A DNA stretch of 64,000 bases from Liolophura sinensis (taxonomy: Eukaryota; Mollusca; Polyplacophora; Chitonida; Chitonidae). The position numbers were made by a program, and so were the translations under genes. This document shows, piece after piece, positions 12,361-25,200 of the stretch; within the stretch, counting starts at the first letter, position 1; each line of letters begins with the position of its first letter. The stretch is taken from the NCBI RefSeq assembly GCF_032854445.1, contig NC_088297.1, positions 7,303,375-7,367,374 of the forward strand, written 5' to 3'. Under the pieces are notes generated by a model. That model made no database searches and had not been told where the DNA came from. It saw nothing but the letters and a program-made list of their open reading frames with translations.

Positions 12361-13244
12361 GATGTGTGGGTTTGTTTGCTACTGACTCAATGTGAATTCT
12401 TTGACTGCACTTAAACGCCGCTTCCAAAATTACCTTTGTTCTATCCCGGTGTAACGGTCAACAATTGTCCATTTTCCACATATTTTTTGCTCAACGTTAC
12501 GTTTTTTACGATTTCGCTTTTTAACTTATCTAATTCCGAAAGGACCTAAAACGGTAAGGCGGAGAATCGGCCCCAGAGAGGTACGATGAGAAAGTGCAAA
12601 TTTCAGAATCCTAGCACAATTCTGTAAACGTCCAGATCAGAAGTATAAATCTAGATTGAAGCAAAAAAAAAGATTTGATAAAAGTTATATGGCCATAGAA
12701 GACACTGTTGCTCAGTAATAACCCGCCAAATATACACTCTTGGCGAAAAACGCCAATTTTTCTTGCAAAATAAACAGTGTGTCTTTACTTTACAGTATGA
12801 AGATCAACGCTAACCAGAGAAATATATTTACTGAAACTTTCATGTGTGAATTTCTAAGTGCTGTAAAAGTTACGTTTTGGTTAACGTTTGTCTTGATACG
12901 TAAAACATAAAATTTATAATGTGATCAGTTTTGTCATACTTTGGCAAGTTTAAAATCCGAATTTCTGCAGTAGTCTCACATGCATCCTCCATAATACAGT
13001 TGACTAAAGAAGTCGCTGTGGAGAACATGTTACACCTCGTGGAAGAGATCGAATCTTTGACTTTTTCATTTTGTTTGGAAATATACTTTTGTGTGAGTAA
13101 AGGTATAGGCTGTCTTGCATTAAGTAAGTGTTATCATGAATTTGAATATTTGAATGAATAAGCTATAGCAATGCGTAACATCTGGCAACTATAACGAAAT
13201 AGTCGTCCTCGAAAGCACTGTTGTAAGAGCATTCACGTAGGAAG
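12361..13244. other. No gene seen
   Basis: AT-rich unique sequence. A 76-codon frame at 12931-13161 has no motif or splice support. Confidence 0.4.
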
Positions 13245-13249
13245 GCAGT

Positions 13250-13500
13250 AGATCCAGGGACAATCCTTGGTCGGGGCACAACAAAGACCTTAAAAGAGGA
13301 AATTGTATCTTCCTAGCTTGGCCTTCAATATTAAGGGGATAGTGCAAAGACTGGTTGACTCGCATCAGGACCTGCCTTCGGTATGTCGTCTCAGTGAAGC
13401 AGCACTAGATAAAACAGCAATGGAAATCCATCCTGCAACAAGGGGGCACATTACATGCACTCTAAGGGCTCCTTGGTCGTCATTTGACTGAAAAATTGTT
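13250..13500 (+). mobile_element. Family B SINE, partial
   Basis: Plus-strand copy beginning in the head (GATCCAGGGACAATCC) and running through the body (CAGTGAAGCAGCACTAGATA) to the tail (TTGGTCGTCATTTGACTG, AAAATTGTTAAGT). It matches the reverse complement of the full copy at 6855-7220 but lacks the A-box end. Confidence 0.7.
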
Positions 13501-13513
13501 AAGTTATACGAGG

Positions 13514-13720
13514 GCGACCAGCGTTAGGGTGGAAAGAAACCGGACAGGGCCGGGGGGAAACACACAAAAACAGGGGAAGCACGTTGCTGGCAAACATTCC
13601 CACTTACAACCGGAGAGGAAGACAGGATGAGGTGGACTTGAACTCACAGCGACCGCATTGGTGAGAGTCTCGTGTGTTACTAGGCTGCGCTACCGGCTAA
13701 CCAACTGAGCCACGGAGACC
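13514..13720 (-). mobile_element. Family A SINE, 3'-truncated
   Basis: Contains the family A body and tRNA-like head on the minus strand, from GCGACCAGCG to GCCACGGAGACC. The distal tail with the TTTACGCCGTACTCAAG block is missing. It lies 13 bp from the preceding family B copy, so the two form a compound insertion. Confidence 0.75.
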
Positions 13721-15516
13721 GTTGAATAGCAAAAAAGAACTGAAAATAAAGTAACCTTAAGAGTGAGTAAGGAGCTTTCACTTACAGCTACTAGTCAGTT
13801 TCGCTACTTAAGGAGCACAGTTTCTTGCACTGGAGCCGACTCCCTGCCTTCCCCTACCAGGCCATTTTGTGAAAACAGATGCGCTAAACTCAACCAAATT
13901 ACAGCTGTACATGGAACTTGCAACAGATCCAGTTGTGTTAAACATGGTGTACAAAGCGGTGTGTACACATATTTATTTAGCGACTAGTTAGTGAATGTAC
14001 GTGTATAAATTCCAGTTGGGTACCAGAGTAAAACAATGTCTGTATCATACTCAACAGTGCAATCGCCGCTCTCTATCTCTCGAGTCTGTGAGACGCTCAT
14101 AGGCTTTTTTAGATTGTCACTTGTCTCCTTCCGCGGGGGAGTGTAGCGGTGTAACGGAGTGTAACTTTAATCAGCATTCATTGTCAGTAAAATTCAGTCA
14201 ATAAAATTGTTTTAGGTTATGGCTAGAATTATGCTAAAGAGAGTGCAGGTGTATAAAATATTGTTAGAGACCAAGGTTGAGACGGGTTTTTTGTGTTTTC
14301 TGACATCACTTCCTGCCTAATCACCGTGACTCCACTGGCCTCGGCGTTGTTCAAGATTTCTGTAAAAAATTTACTAGTGGTGATAGTGATGTTAAGTGCA
14401 AGGTATAGACCGACGCATGCGCTGTAAGAACTATGTGACTGTATCAGTGTTACAAGAGATTAGATATGCAAGTTGCAACAACAACACTGCTGTTTTTATT
14501 TAACCTCTGTGCATATGTGCGAAACGTAAAAATAATCACTTTTTCTGTTATTTTCTTTATTGTAATTTCTGAGAATGTGTGTTACTTCTCATCACCTAAC
14601 CCAGGGGAATTAAGGCTGTAAAATTCAGACGTGTAACTTTCATTTGTTTCCAGTCAATCACACAATCGCACAATTTGGTGATAATGGACAGACAGAAGAC
14701 CGATGTACCCTAAGGACTGGAATACGTGGAAAGAATATATCAGAAGAACGTTGGTCTTTCTTTGTAATTCCCATCCCAATGCCCAACAATATCTACTTTT
14801 AACTTGACCTGAACTCCAATCGAGATTGTGCTTTATTTACATTATCAGGAAGTAAAAAAAAGACAAGTAATATCGTTTAGAATATATGTTTTTCATAATG
14901 TCGCCTTCCAGAAGTCAATAATAAATAATGAATATAATGATATAAATAATTTACAGGAAAATCATGTGTGTACAGAGCAAGTAATTATTTAAGACACACT
15001 TGATCATATAACGCATATTAGTGAGAAAATAATCTCGAGAAATCTTAATTAGGAACTTACATCTATCTAATCTGATGACCCTGTCATGTGGCACCTGAGT
15101 TGTCCACATGATCTCAACCATTTTGCGTTGACCACTTCAGTCCTGTTTTCAAGTATTTCCCAAGATTCATGACTGACGTGTCTTCTGAAGTGTTGTCAAT
15201 GCAAATGCTAAAGAATACTCTTCTCACTGACGCTTCCCGAGAGTCATTCTGAAAATATTAGCCAAATCACGTAAAATCTCGTATTTTCCTCGGATGGATA
15301 GGAAAGTTATTCACTTGCCCATTCACCATGCTACAAGATATATTCACAGCTAAATTTTACCACACTCTGTTTTAATTTTTGCTTTTTTTTTTGTCTTGTA
15401 CTTCAATTGCCCCTAATGTTTCCTGTTGAATTTTGCCATTTTTTGCGTAAAGCCGAGGCTATAACAAGTGTCCTATAGCAGGGGAGAACTCCATTGTATG
15501 TCATCTTCAAGGTGAG
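13721..15516. other. No gene seen
   Basis: About 1.8 kb with no supported exon, RNA or repeat. Local GC rises slightly near 14130-14160 (CTTCCGCGGGGGAG), without a coding or RNA signature. Confidence 0.4.
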
Positions 15517-15526
15517 AAACATTATT

Positions 15527-15799
15527 TAATATTTATTTATTTATTTGATTGGTGTTTTACGCCGTATTCAAAAATATTTCACTTATACGACAGCGGCCAG
15601 CATTATGGCGGGAGGAAACCGATCACAGCCCGAAGGACACATCGAACCATCCGTAGGTTGCTGACTGACCTTCCCACGTACGGCCGGAGAGGAAGCCAGC
15701 ATGAGCTGGACTTGAACTCACAGCGATCGCATTGGTGAGAGGCTCCTGGGTCATTACGCTCCGCTAGGGCGCTAGCCAACTGAGCCACGGAGGCCCCAA
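15527..15799 (-). mobile_element. tRNA-derived SINE, family A, near full length
   Basis: Flanked by the 10-bp duplication AAACATTATT at 15517-15526 and 15800-15809. On the minus strand it starts GGGGCCTCCGTGGCTCAGTT (A box TGGCTCAGTTGG), has a B-box-like GAGTTCAAGTCC, then the family body, and ends in an AATAAATAAATA tail. The RNA polymerase III promoter boxes and the A-rich tail mark a tRNA-derived SINE moved by a LINE in trans. Confidence 0.9.
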
Positions 15800-15891
15800 A
15801 AACATTATTGAAATGTGTAAATAAATTCTGAAGGTGAGACAATTTAATCGCAGGGTAAGTCCCTTTTTGGGAAGAGGTCTCTTAATCCTGC

Positions 15892-16060
15892 AGTTTTGTG
15901 TCACACTGTCCACTCACTGGGGCTTGCATTGATTCCACCCTGATAAAATGCTCATCCCCCACCTTTGTGTCACACCGTCCATTTCCTGGGGCATGGACTT
16001 GACTGCACAGTGGTGCCATGCTCATCCTGCAGTCATGTCACATTTGTCCGCCACAGGAAC
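15892..16060. repeat. Short imperfect tandem repeat, ~69-bp unit
   Basis: Two units and part of a third share TTTGTGTCACAC(C/T)GTCCA, TGGGGC(A/T)TG and ATGCTCATCC. A 67-codon frame over it is a by-product of the repeat. Confidence 0.6.
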
Positions 16061-17287
16061 TTCGACTGATTACACTTGCGAAAGATGCTTCTTGCTTCGA
16101 TTTCCTCGACGACCTCGAAACCTGAAACATGCAAGGACGATAAGACAATAAGTGAGAGGTTTTTACAGTGTCGTCATTTTTAGCCGGTGAGTATAATGTC
16201 TTCTACTTACAGATCACTTGCTCTTGACAAATCGCGTGCCAATTTCAAACCTAACTTCCGGTGGTTCGGTAGCGGAAAGAAGTTTTGAGACATCCAGCGA
16301 AGAGCAATGGTTTTCCCATGGCTTTGCCAGATTTCTTAGACCGCTAAATTTGACATAGGTCATGTAAGTCAAAAATCTAGGGGCGGTATGAAACATAGTT
16401 GAAGGATCAACTGAAAAATCAAAATGGGACACAAGTAGGACATTCTTTCCGATTTAAAGGGTTTATTTTTGAGTAAGAATGCTCACGCATGACTACATAT
16501 GAGCTTAAAAGCGAAAGAAATTGGCAAAAGCTTGGATCATTCGTTGACAATGTCAGAAAGATAGGATGTCTTAAGTTTTGACCGAACGACTGGTAGAGTG
16601 ACTTTTATAATCGGCTTGTCCCAGGTAAAATGAGCTAACCTAAATGAGTTCAGTAACGCAACATTTACATAAATGACGAAACGTGATCCATGCATATTTC
16701 GTGCTGTATCCAAGCTTAGCATTTCAAGGTTTTAGTTTTATTTTGTTCATGGCAACGATAAGATTGGAGTATGTAACAGTCCCGATGTGACAGATAATAT
16801 TTGATATATTTCAGACTTTTTGCTAGGGGAAAAAACTTGTGTTGCCTGTCTCACCACATGATAAGCATGTTTGAATTACTGGTCGACGGATTACTTTTTA
16901 CACTATATACTGAATGATTCGGTAATAGCTTAATAGCTGAAACAACCCATTTCCTGCTTTGGATAATTTTGTCAGGCTCTTTTTATACAGCACTAAAGGT
17001 TGGGAACGGGTGGGAATGGGGGTGGGGGTAGGGGGTGGTCGGTAACACTCCCGGATTGGCTTGGACTCGTGTCAATTAAATATAAATGTTTCAGTCTCGA
17101 TGCATTTTCCCAGCAATTTGGCATCGAAAAAAATTCATGTGAAAGAGCCTAGTGCGGAAAAGACACATTCGATCATTTCCATTTGTGAAAATGTCAGAGC
17201 CAAATTGCCAGAATTAATCACTTTGTAAACATTTTGACCCTGTTCAGAAAAAGCACAGTACATTTTGTAATGACCTAATGTTTTGGA

Positions 17288-17288
<1 letters not shown>
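16061..17288. other. Upstream region of the binding-protein gene; no gene seen
   Basis: No supported coding exon. Minus-strand frames at 16214-16432 and 16537-16722 have no recognisable domain. A G-rich tract at about 17005-17040 has four runs of at least three G. Distal control elements of the gene at 17433 could lie here, but no specific site can be named. Confidence 0.35.

Positions 17289-17365
<77 letters not shown>
17289..17365. repeat. (TA)n microsatellite, ~38 units
   Basis: An uninterrupted TA run of 77 bases ends 67 bases before the ATG of the binding-protein gene. It probably lies in the promoter or 5' UTR of that gene and is likely length-polymorphic. Long isoleucine-tyrosine frames here on both strands are artefacts. 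Confidence 0.95.
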
Positions 17366-17367
<2 letters not shown>

Positions 17368-17432
17368 GCATGTATGTGCGTGTGTAATAGAGATTCAGTT
17401 TTAACGTGGCCGTGTCAGGTCTACTGCGCACA

Positions 17433-20400
17433 ATGGAAAACATCAAGGTGGTGGCACTCTTTGTGACAGCATGTCTCTGCTATTTGCGGTAAGTGTTCAT
17501 TGTCCTTTTTTTTAATTTTAAATATTTTATTTGCTATTATACGATAACAAGTACAGCTATTTTACTTATACCAAGTGCGTAAGAAGTAACTAGTGTGAGC
17601 TACATTCGAAAATGTGGTCATTGGTCTCTGTTACGAAGGTGTCTGATCCATTCTTCCCACCGAATCTCTACAGAAAAATTTTTTGTCGTTTACCAGTATT
17701 AATTTTTTTATTAGTGTTTTACGCCATACTTAAGAATATTTGACTTATGGATGGCGGCCAGCAATATGTTGGGAGGAAACCGGGGGAAAACCCACAACCA
17801 TCTCACGTACGTCAAACCTTCCCACGTAAGGTGGGAGAGGAAGCCAGCATGAGCGGGACTTGAACTCAGAGCGGATTTTTTTTTTAACCTGGTTTACATT
17901 TATTTACATATACATTTTTACTAAACCGTGTATCCCAAACACAATGCTTATCGAACGTTGCTCTTTGCGCTGTTCTACACTGGCTAGTCTCTAATAGTGC
18001 AAACTGGTCAGTTTTAATGTATATACGCTACATGTGGTCGGATATTCGAAAGCCTATTAACTGGTAAAAGCTGAGTACAATATCCACCACAAGTCACAAA
18101 AAGCAACGACATGGGGATGGAGTTATGGATCGAGCAAAAAGCGAGGACTTCTGCCGACTGCCCTGTGTATTACAACAAACGTGAGCCATCAAGAAACATA
18201 TGTGTTCAAATACGGAGTGTTAATATGCAGTTAACAGACCTTCAATATTCTACAAGTACGAGACATTATTCTACTTTAAATATATTGTTGGGCAACAAGC
18301 TAACTGATTAATATGTGCCTGATAGTACACGTGGACGAAATACTATTGGGCGCAAGGAATCAACAAAAGACAGCCTTTCTGAATTGTCTACATTTTCTCA
18401 TTCTGACTGCAGTTTCGAAAATCTTGTTTTTGTTCAAGGAATTGATAGCTTCGAAACTTCGGCATGTTTTCGTGAACTAAACATTACATTTTCAAGCAAT
18501 GCCATTGTTTTTCTTCTGTCATTTCTCGAAACAAGAAAACCCTACTTTCATAACTATATATATTGGAAATGATTATAAACAAATCAATTTACAGTCTCTT
18601 TGATTTCCCTTCAAACCGTAATGAAGTATTGTATTTGTATTTTTCGCAGACATGTGTCTGCCATTGAAGTGCCAGACGTTTACACGGAGGTGCACAAACG
18701 GTTAGAAGACCGGAGAATGAAATCCGTAGCTCCTGGAGAATTAGATCCGGAATATCGTAACGTTACTGTCGGCCTGTACTTAGTCAACATTGTACAGCTA
18801 AATACACGGGACAATTTTTTGGATGCTGTTTATTGGATTGTGCTGGTAAGGAGAGTATAATTTGACACTTTCATGTAACTGAAAAAGGCTATGTAGAGAG
18901 CTAATTAATCTCTTCTTCTCGATATCAAAAAGTACAGACTCACATGTAGATAAATACCCAAATGATTTAATGTGTGTACAATAGAAGCGCATATACCATT
19001 ACCTTTTTTTTTAACCATAATACACATTTCTCGGTACGTAAACAATTATTTCGTTCATTTGGTCGTCGTCGCAATAAATTGTTGAAAACCACTCGCCCGC
19101 CACCAGTATGGTGCGCATATTTATAGATCACACGAGGGAATGTTCGGCTGTAACTTCCCAATGTCAGTTTCCTCCACCCATAAAACTGAGAGCCATTGTT
19201 CTCTCGTGAAAAAATGTCGTCGTCAACATATATGGCATCCGTGGTCGTTTATAGGAATGCATAATCGATTCTGACTGGCTAGTGTGAGAGATGGGTAAGT
19301 CCAGTTATGTTTAACTTGAATTTTAGGTATTGTGCATTTTATCCTAGAAGGCCCCGTCTCCAGTGTTAGCCAATCAGCATCGATTCTGTATTGGGCAAGA
19401 GGAAATCAAAGTAGGCATCACAAGAAGTGGACCACTTAAAACTATGTATAAATATACTTTCATTTATTTTTCTTTACCTTTTTGTAAAGAGAGTTAAAGG
19501 CGCTCAAATGTTTGGCTTCTTAGGTGGGATTTATGGACCATACCATCAGAGGTTAGGAACTCTGAAGTCACAGGAAGTTTATCCAACTATAATCACGACA
19601 GTGAATGTGGAATAACTCTTTTTACCCGTGAGTGAATGATTACTGAAATAATTTTACCAAAAATTCATTCCTTCTGGTAAACATCCGGAAAAATTTGATG
19701 TGACGTCAGAGTTCATAAATACCGTTAGTATTGCTCATAAAACCCATCATATTATTCAAATATTTTAATGCCTTTCAACACTCTCAAAAAATCTGAAAAA
19801 AAATAAATGAAAGCATTTTTAAGCATAGTTTTCAGTTGTCTTTATGATGGACTTTACTCTGTATTTTAGCTTTCTTTTAGTTTAAGAAAATTGAGACGCT
19901 ATAAAATAAAGCAGGGCAAGTCACACTATCCCCCTACTTGCACATCCTGTAAAATTAAGCCGCATAAACATTCACAGGGTTTAAGTGTTTACCAATTAAG
20001 ATTTATTTATTTATTTATTTGATTGGTGTTTTACGCCGTACTCAAGAATATTTCACTTATACGACGGCGGCCAGCATTATGATGGATGGAAACCGGGCAG
20101 AGCCCGGGGGAAACCCACGACCATCTGCAGGTTGCCGTAGGACCTCCCCACATACGGCCGGAGAGGAAGACAGCATGAGCTGGACTTGAACTCACATCGC
20201 CGGCATTGGTGAGAGATTCCTGGGTCATTACGCTGTGCTAGCGCGCTAACCAACTGAGCCACGGAGGCCCCCACTTAAGATTGAAAACCATACATATCAT
20301 TGCTTTATGCCCTACTATATCATAAGTCCTCAAGCAATACCATTTCCCCAACAAAAATACCCAACAAAGTCCTGCGTTGATCACGTAATAGATAAAATGA

Positions 20401-22144
20401 GTAATTATTTACTTATGTTTGCTTTTTTTTAATTTAAGTTTCTTCACTGATATTTTTATTGATGGATTCATTTCCCCATTTATTCCTTTATTTGAAACTC
20501 CATCTGTCTTCTGATGTACACAAGGAAGCGTTCTGGTTCTGTATTTTAGAAGAATAATGACCCTCGGCTGACATGGAACCATACTTCCCCTGAGACCATG
20601 GTGTTGTCTAACTCCAAGATATGGATTCCGGACATTGAAATTTTCAACGGGTTAGTGGTCCATAACAAAACGTTACTTGTCGAAAGAGATGCTTAACTAA
20701 AATGTTATCATATGTTAGATATGGACATTTAACTATGTTGACAGTAACAACCATCAAATGCTTAAAATGCTCGTTTGTGACCTAAAATGTCGTAAATGGC
20801 TGAGTTATCCATTTGTCTGGTTATAATATTTCTGATTATGATATGATAAAGGTGTTTTCAAGCATGTTAAACAACTATCATGGCATTCGACTGGGAAAAA
20901 ATACCAGTTTTAGCACCAGATCTAATAATTTATGACCTGTCTGGTCTGCAAATACACTTATATGGCAAATGCAGTTCCCATAATATTTTATGCTTATGCA
21001 TGGTAGATGTGACATCTTAACAAGAATTATCGCTATGTGGCCGCTTTCTGAGTTTTTATAAAATGATACATATAACATCTTCTTCAAAGAAGACAGGCCT
21101 AATTTGAAAGTTCTATGTTATCTGTTAATTTAGGTACTGACGTTTTAATAAACGGTGCAAAAGTTAATAGGCTATATATATTTAGAAGGAAAATAACAAA
21201 TCGTGGGACAAAAACACCATTTCCCAAATTACCTCGCCTCACCTAAGCTGCAACCAGAGAAGAGACAGGTGATGCGATGGAGTTTGTGTCATCAGTCAGT
21301 GGTCTGAGCGCGATCAGAATAGAGTGCTCGCTTTTTAGTAGTCTTCTCCGTTTTCATGTTAACAGTGATACATGCAGCAAGTACGGCAGGCAACAAAATC
21401 AGGCATGAGATAATCAGGCATGACATATAGTAAACGTGATATGCCAGCCCATGACGATATTCTGATAGAAGTCATGACGTACCATCTATCACATTATACT
21501 GACAATGCACAATGGCAGCCCACTTGATCACAATATACGTAGCACATGACATAGTTTGAAGTCAGGGAACTGCCAACTGACGCTTTACTGCTGTTTAAAG
21601 CCATGCCAAATAACTTTCTTGATTTATTATTATGTCTTGAGCGATTCTACCGAATTGTATGGGTAACGGTGGCATTATTTTAAAAGAAAAGCTCAACTGC
21701 AAAACTCATTTCTCTGCTAAATTAGTTTGTGGTTACAATTAGAACGAAGTCAAATATGATTGGAGTAATAATATTTCTAATTTGAATTGAAGGTTAAACA
21801 AAATGGAATACCTAACGGTTCACGACGCCATTGTGGGGAAAGAGGGCCACGTGGTTCGTGTCCCTGCCGTCAAGTTTCGGGTGCCATGTGCAGAAGAGGA
21901 CAACAACAACATAACGTGCGGAATCATGCTGGGGTCGTGGATGTATAATACGAACGTACTGCAAACAGTGGTAGAGGGAGAAGGGGTCGACCTGCAATTC
22001 CTCAACCCAAACCCAAAGTGGAGTGTGGTGGGGTCTTCTGCAAAGCAAAATGAGATATCCTTCAAAGTGGCAGGAGCAGACAGCAATTTCTCTCATGTTG
22101 AATACAGCCTAACATTCCAAAGTAGGGACAAGTGTCGTAAATAA
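17433..22144 (+). CDS. Secreted acetylcholine-binding-protein-like (Cys-loop ligand-binding) protein, four exons
   Basis: Exons assembled by splice sites and phase: 17433-17488, 18650-18845, 20550-20650 and 21793-22144 (stop TAA). Donors are gtaagtg, gtaagg and gttagt; each acceptor ends in AG; phases 2, 0 and 2 match throughout, giving 234 residues. The ATG (cacaATGG) follows an in-frame TAG at 17388-17390. Residues 1 to about 23 form a signal peptide. The rest is a Cys-loop receptor extracellular domain: VTVGLYLVNIVQL (57-69), the WNHTS strand (93-97), WIPDI loop A (109-113), a Cys loop C150-C160, and GSW loop B (W167). It stops after YSLTF with no membrane helices, as molluscan and annelid AChBPs do. 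These soluble homologues bind acetylcholine at subunit interfaces. Here loop D Trp aligns to N86, loop A Tyr to F116, and the loop C Cys pair is absent. N-glycosylation sequons lie at N56, N94, N157 and N216. Ligand uncertain. Confidence 0.85.
17709..17876 (-). mobile_element. Family A SINE fragment in intron 1 of the binding-protein gene
   Basis: The fragment runs from TAGTGTTTTACGCCATACTT through GGCGGCCAGCAATATG and CCTTCCCACGTAAGG to GGACTTGAACTCAGAGCGG. The tRNA-like end is missing, so this copy lacks its promoter. Confidence 0.8.
19998..20274 (-). mobile_element. Family A SINE, near full length, in intron 2 of the binding-protein gene
   Basis: A full tRNA-like head and AT-rich tail are present. 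The duplication TTAAGATT occurs at 19996-20003 and 20275-20282. It is antisense to the host gene and ends about 275 bp upstream of exon 3. Confidence 0.85.
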
Positions 22145-22229
22145 CATCTGTTTAGTATATTCATAACATCTGTTTAGTATATTCATAACATCTGTTTAGT
22201 ATATTCATAACATCTGTTTAGTATATTCT
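22141..22229. repeat. 22-bp tandem repeat, four copies, spanning a stop codon
   Basis: The unit ATAACATCTGTTTAGTATATTC is repeated four times with no differences except at the last junction. The first copy begins at the stop codon of the binding-protein gene, so the TAA (22142-22144) is part of the repeat and the other copies lie in the 3' UTR. Confidence 0.95.
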
Positions 22230-25200
22230 AACTATTGCATGTACAGCACAAAATTTTAGTCAATTTTATGTTCTTTGTTTTCACTTTTTACAAAAATTCC
22301 TTTAAGAGGTTATTTAACTGTGTAACCAAAAGCATAAATATTCTCTAAAAACAAAAACACGTTAATCACTTTGGTGAAAAACAAAGCGCAATAACCTTAC
22401 CAACAGCCGCTGTGAAGATCATTTAATTATGTAAAGAACTTTCTTTCAATTTTCTATAACAATTTGACATTAATCGTGCGTACGTTTTATATATTTTTGT
22501 TTGTCACTTTCTTGCTATTATTGTTTTTGCCCTTTGTGCTGAGTGTTTGTTATATTATTATGTAACATTATATTATACATGACTTTTGAAGCAAAAACAA
22601 TAGTTTAATGTCAACAGATGAGATTGCAATGTACATGCACAGGTTTCTACCACATTGGCGTTAGAACGAACTCTTGATTAGACCTACAAAGTTTTCGCTA
22701 AAAGTTACCAATTTTAGTCCATGCATACATAACGCTACCGAATTATCTAATACATGTAAAAGGTGTCTCCAGTTTATTTCTTCAAGATAGATGGGACATG
22801 TACATGGTGTCTCCAGTCTACATTTCCAGGTCATACACTCTAAGAAAGGTTGCTTCTTCAAGGCACTCGGTTAAGTTCTTTGGCATGCTTCACTGGTGGA
22901 ACCAAAGTTAGAACCAAAGAAAGAACCAAATGTAACCCTTGTTTTCGCTGCGCCGAGTTCTTCGACCTGCCTCCATGCGCAAACATGGTCTGTAGACCAC
23001 TAAAGTGAGTTGTCACTGACCCGCACTGTGCTTTCGGCACTGTTGATTTTTCTCCACCCACACCACCAGAGGTTAAGGCTGAACCAGAGCTACCTAACGA
23101 CCGGTACCTATAGCGAACAGTTACGGTTAGATTTCAAACCTTTTCCAGAGACATTTATTGCTTACCCATGCAGTAGTTATCCAAATATTTTGGATTATAT
23201 TATATGTACACCAACAGGTTCACAAGAAAACCAATCATGAGAGCAAGAAAAACGCGCGGTTCTCTGAAGAACCATGAAGAACCATATTCTGAGAGTGTAT
23301 GGTACACACACATGGTGTGTCCAATTTGTAGGGTGAAATCAAATTGTACTTGTATTTGGTGTGTAAAGTCAATAGTGGTAGTTTAAACGATGCACGTATA
23401 TAGTGTATCCAGCCTTACAATGTACATACTGTTATCAATCACCACCAAAAAGAATTTTACACCTACATAAGGAAGCCATTATGGTGATCGATCGATCGAC
23501 CGAGTTAACTCCAAAACACAACATTTTGTCCCTCATTTTGCAAGGCAACAAAGTGTCATTTTGTAAATAAAATAAGCTTTGCCACTTTGCCACTTTCCTG
23601 TGAGAACAAGCCAGTACAATATTTTAACTTGCAATGTTCCATTGTTGCGCATAATCGATTCGGAATCAAAGAGAGAACTCACTTTTTGTCAGTTAAGTCA
23701 AAATGGCGGACAAGACGCCCCAGAATCCGCGAGGCCCATTTAAAATCCGTGATTTCGCCCTTCTGTTAACAGCTTGTGGACAAAAAAAATCTTCAGCTAT
23801 TATTGTCAGCCATAATGATTTTCATTGAATGTAATGACTATATAAACATGTTGAATGCGCATGTGTAAAAGAATAAAAATAGTTTTCTATAAGATTTTGT
23901 GTCGGTTTGTCGCCCAATCAAAGTCAATGATTTTATGTAAACCCAACCCCCAGTACCAGCTTCAACTCTTACTGACAACAAAAGTACCCCTGATGAGTGT
24001 TACAAATGTAAGCCTATTAAAATACGCGTTATAGTGTAATCCCTAATTAAATGATTATATCATTTAGTTTTTCAAAGGCAATTATTGAAAAATCTTTCGG
24101 ATTTTATTTCATTGAAATATTTCTATGACATATTGGTTATTTTAAAATATTTTAGAATCATTGTGTAATAAAAATAATGATATTAAATCATTCCAAGACG
24201 GTTTATTCACGGAAATAACTGAATCATGAAGTTTAATGCATGTAAACATGTAATTTTCACTTGATTTAACCTTCCCTGTGGTTTTCTGAATGTACTGACT
24301 GGAGATATTTCTTGGGGCACTTGACTTATTCCAAATTTAGTACATATCTTTGCCTGTATTTTACAATTTGTTCCCTCGTCGTCACATGACTGATAAATTG
24401 TGAAGTACGATATAAAACTCGATATCAATGTCCAGTTTTGGAGAACACAATGGCCGGTTTTAGTCCAGCCGAGCATCGCATTGGAGTGAAGCGTGTTACA
24501 TGGCTTTCACATAAAAGTCCAGTTTAGGCACGATTGTAATTGTTGATGTCCAAAAATGTTTCTTGGAAAGAGTTTGTCGTAAAACATCCAAACTTGGTAT
24601 CACCTTATCTATGCCCGGTCAAAAAATAACTGTGCATTAAATCGTGAAGTATTCACAGAACATGTTACGTATTAAATAAAACCCAAGGATTGACCTTTAA
24701 ACCACGTGTGTTGAGTGTTTACGACTCTGCATACTCTGATTTGGTATCATTGGAGAATCATACTTAAACCATGCAACAGTCGTTGTTCATTGTGCAGTCT
24801 TAACGGCATTACGACGCCGGTCTGCTGACTTCAATGAGACTCAGATGCACGGAGCAACATATAACTTGAAAAAAAAGGTATTTTTAAACCAATGGAGACA
24901 TAGATAAATATTTTTGGCCTGCTCATTGACAGCTGGTCAAGCGTCAGTTTTATTTTTTTTTGGTTCAGAATTTTTTTTCATATATATATATATGGTCTCT
25001 TATTAAAGACAGCGTCCAAATCTGGATGAAATATTCTGGCTTCCAAGTGAAGCCCGTCCACGTGAATATAGAATCCACAATTAAAAGATATTTCTCAATC
25101 GACCGATGACAGTCCGATAAGTGACACGCTGTAGGACGATGGTTTATTCCTCAACTGCCTATGAAGGTGTAACTTCTCAGGGCTGACGGGTTGACAGTAG

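Noticed and set aside
15700-15796. tRNA-like sequences at SINE heads
   Set aside because: They carry A and B boxes but are fused to SINE bodies with tails and target duplications, so they are not tRNA genes.
17135-17466. Tyr-Ile repeat proteins on both strands
   Set aside because: Translation of the (TA)n microsatellite.
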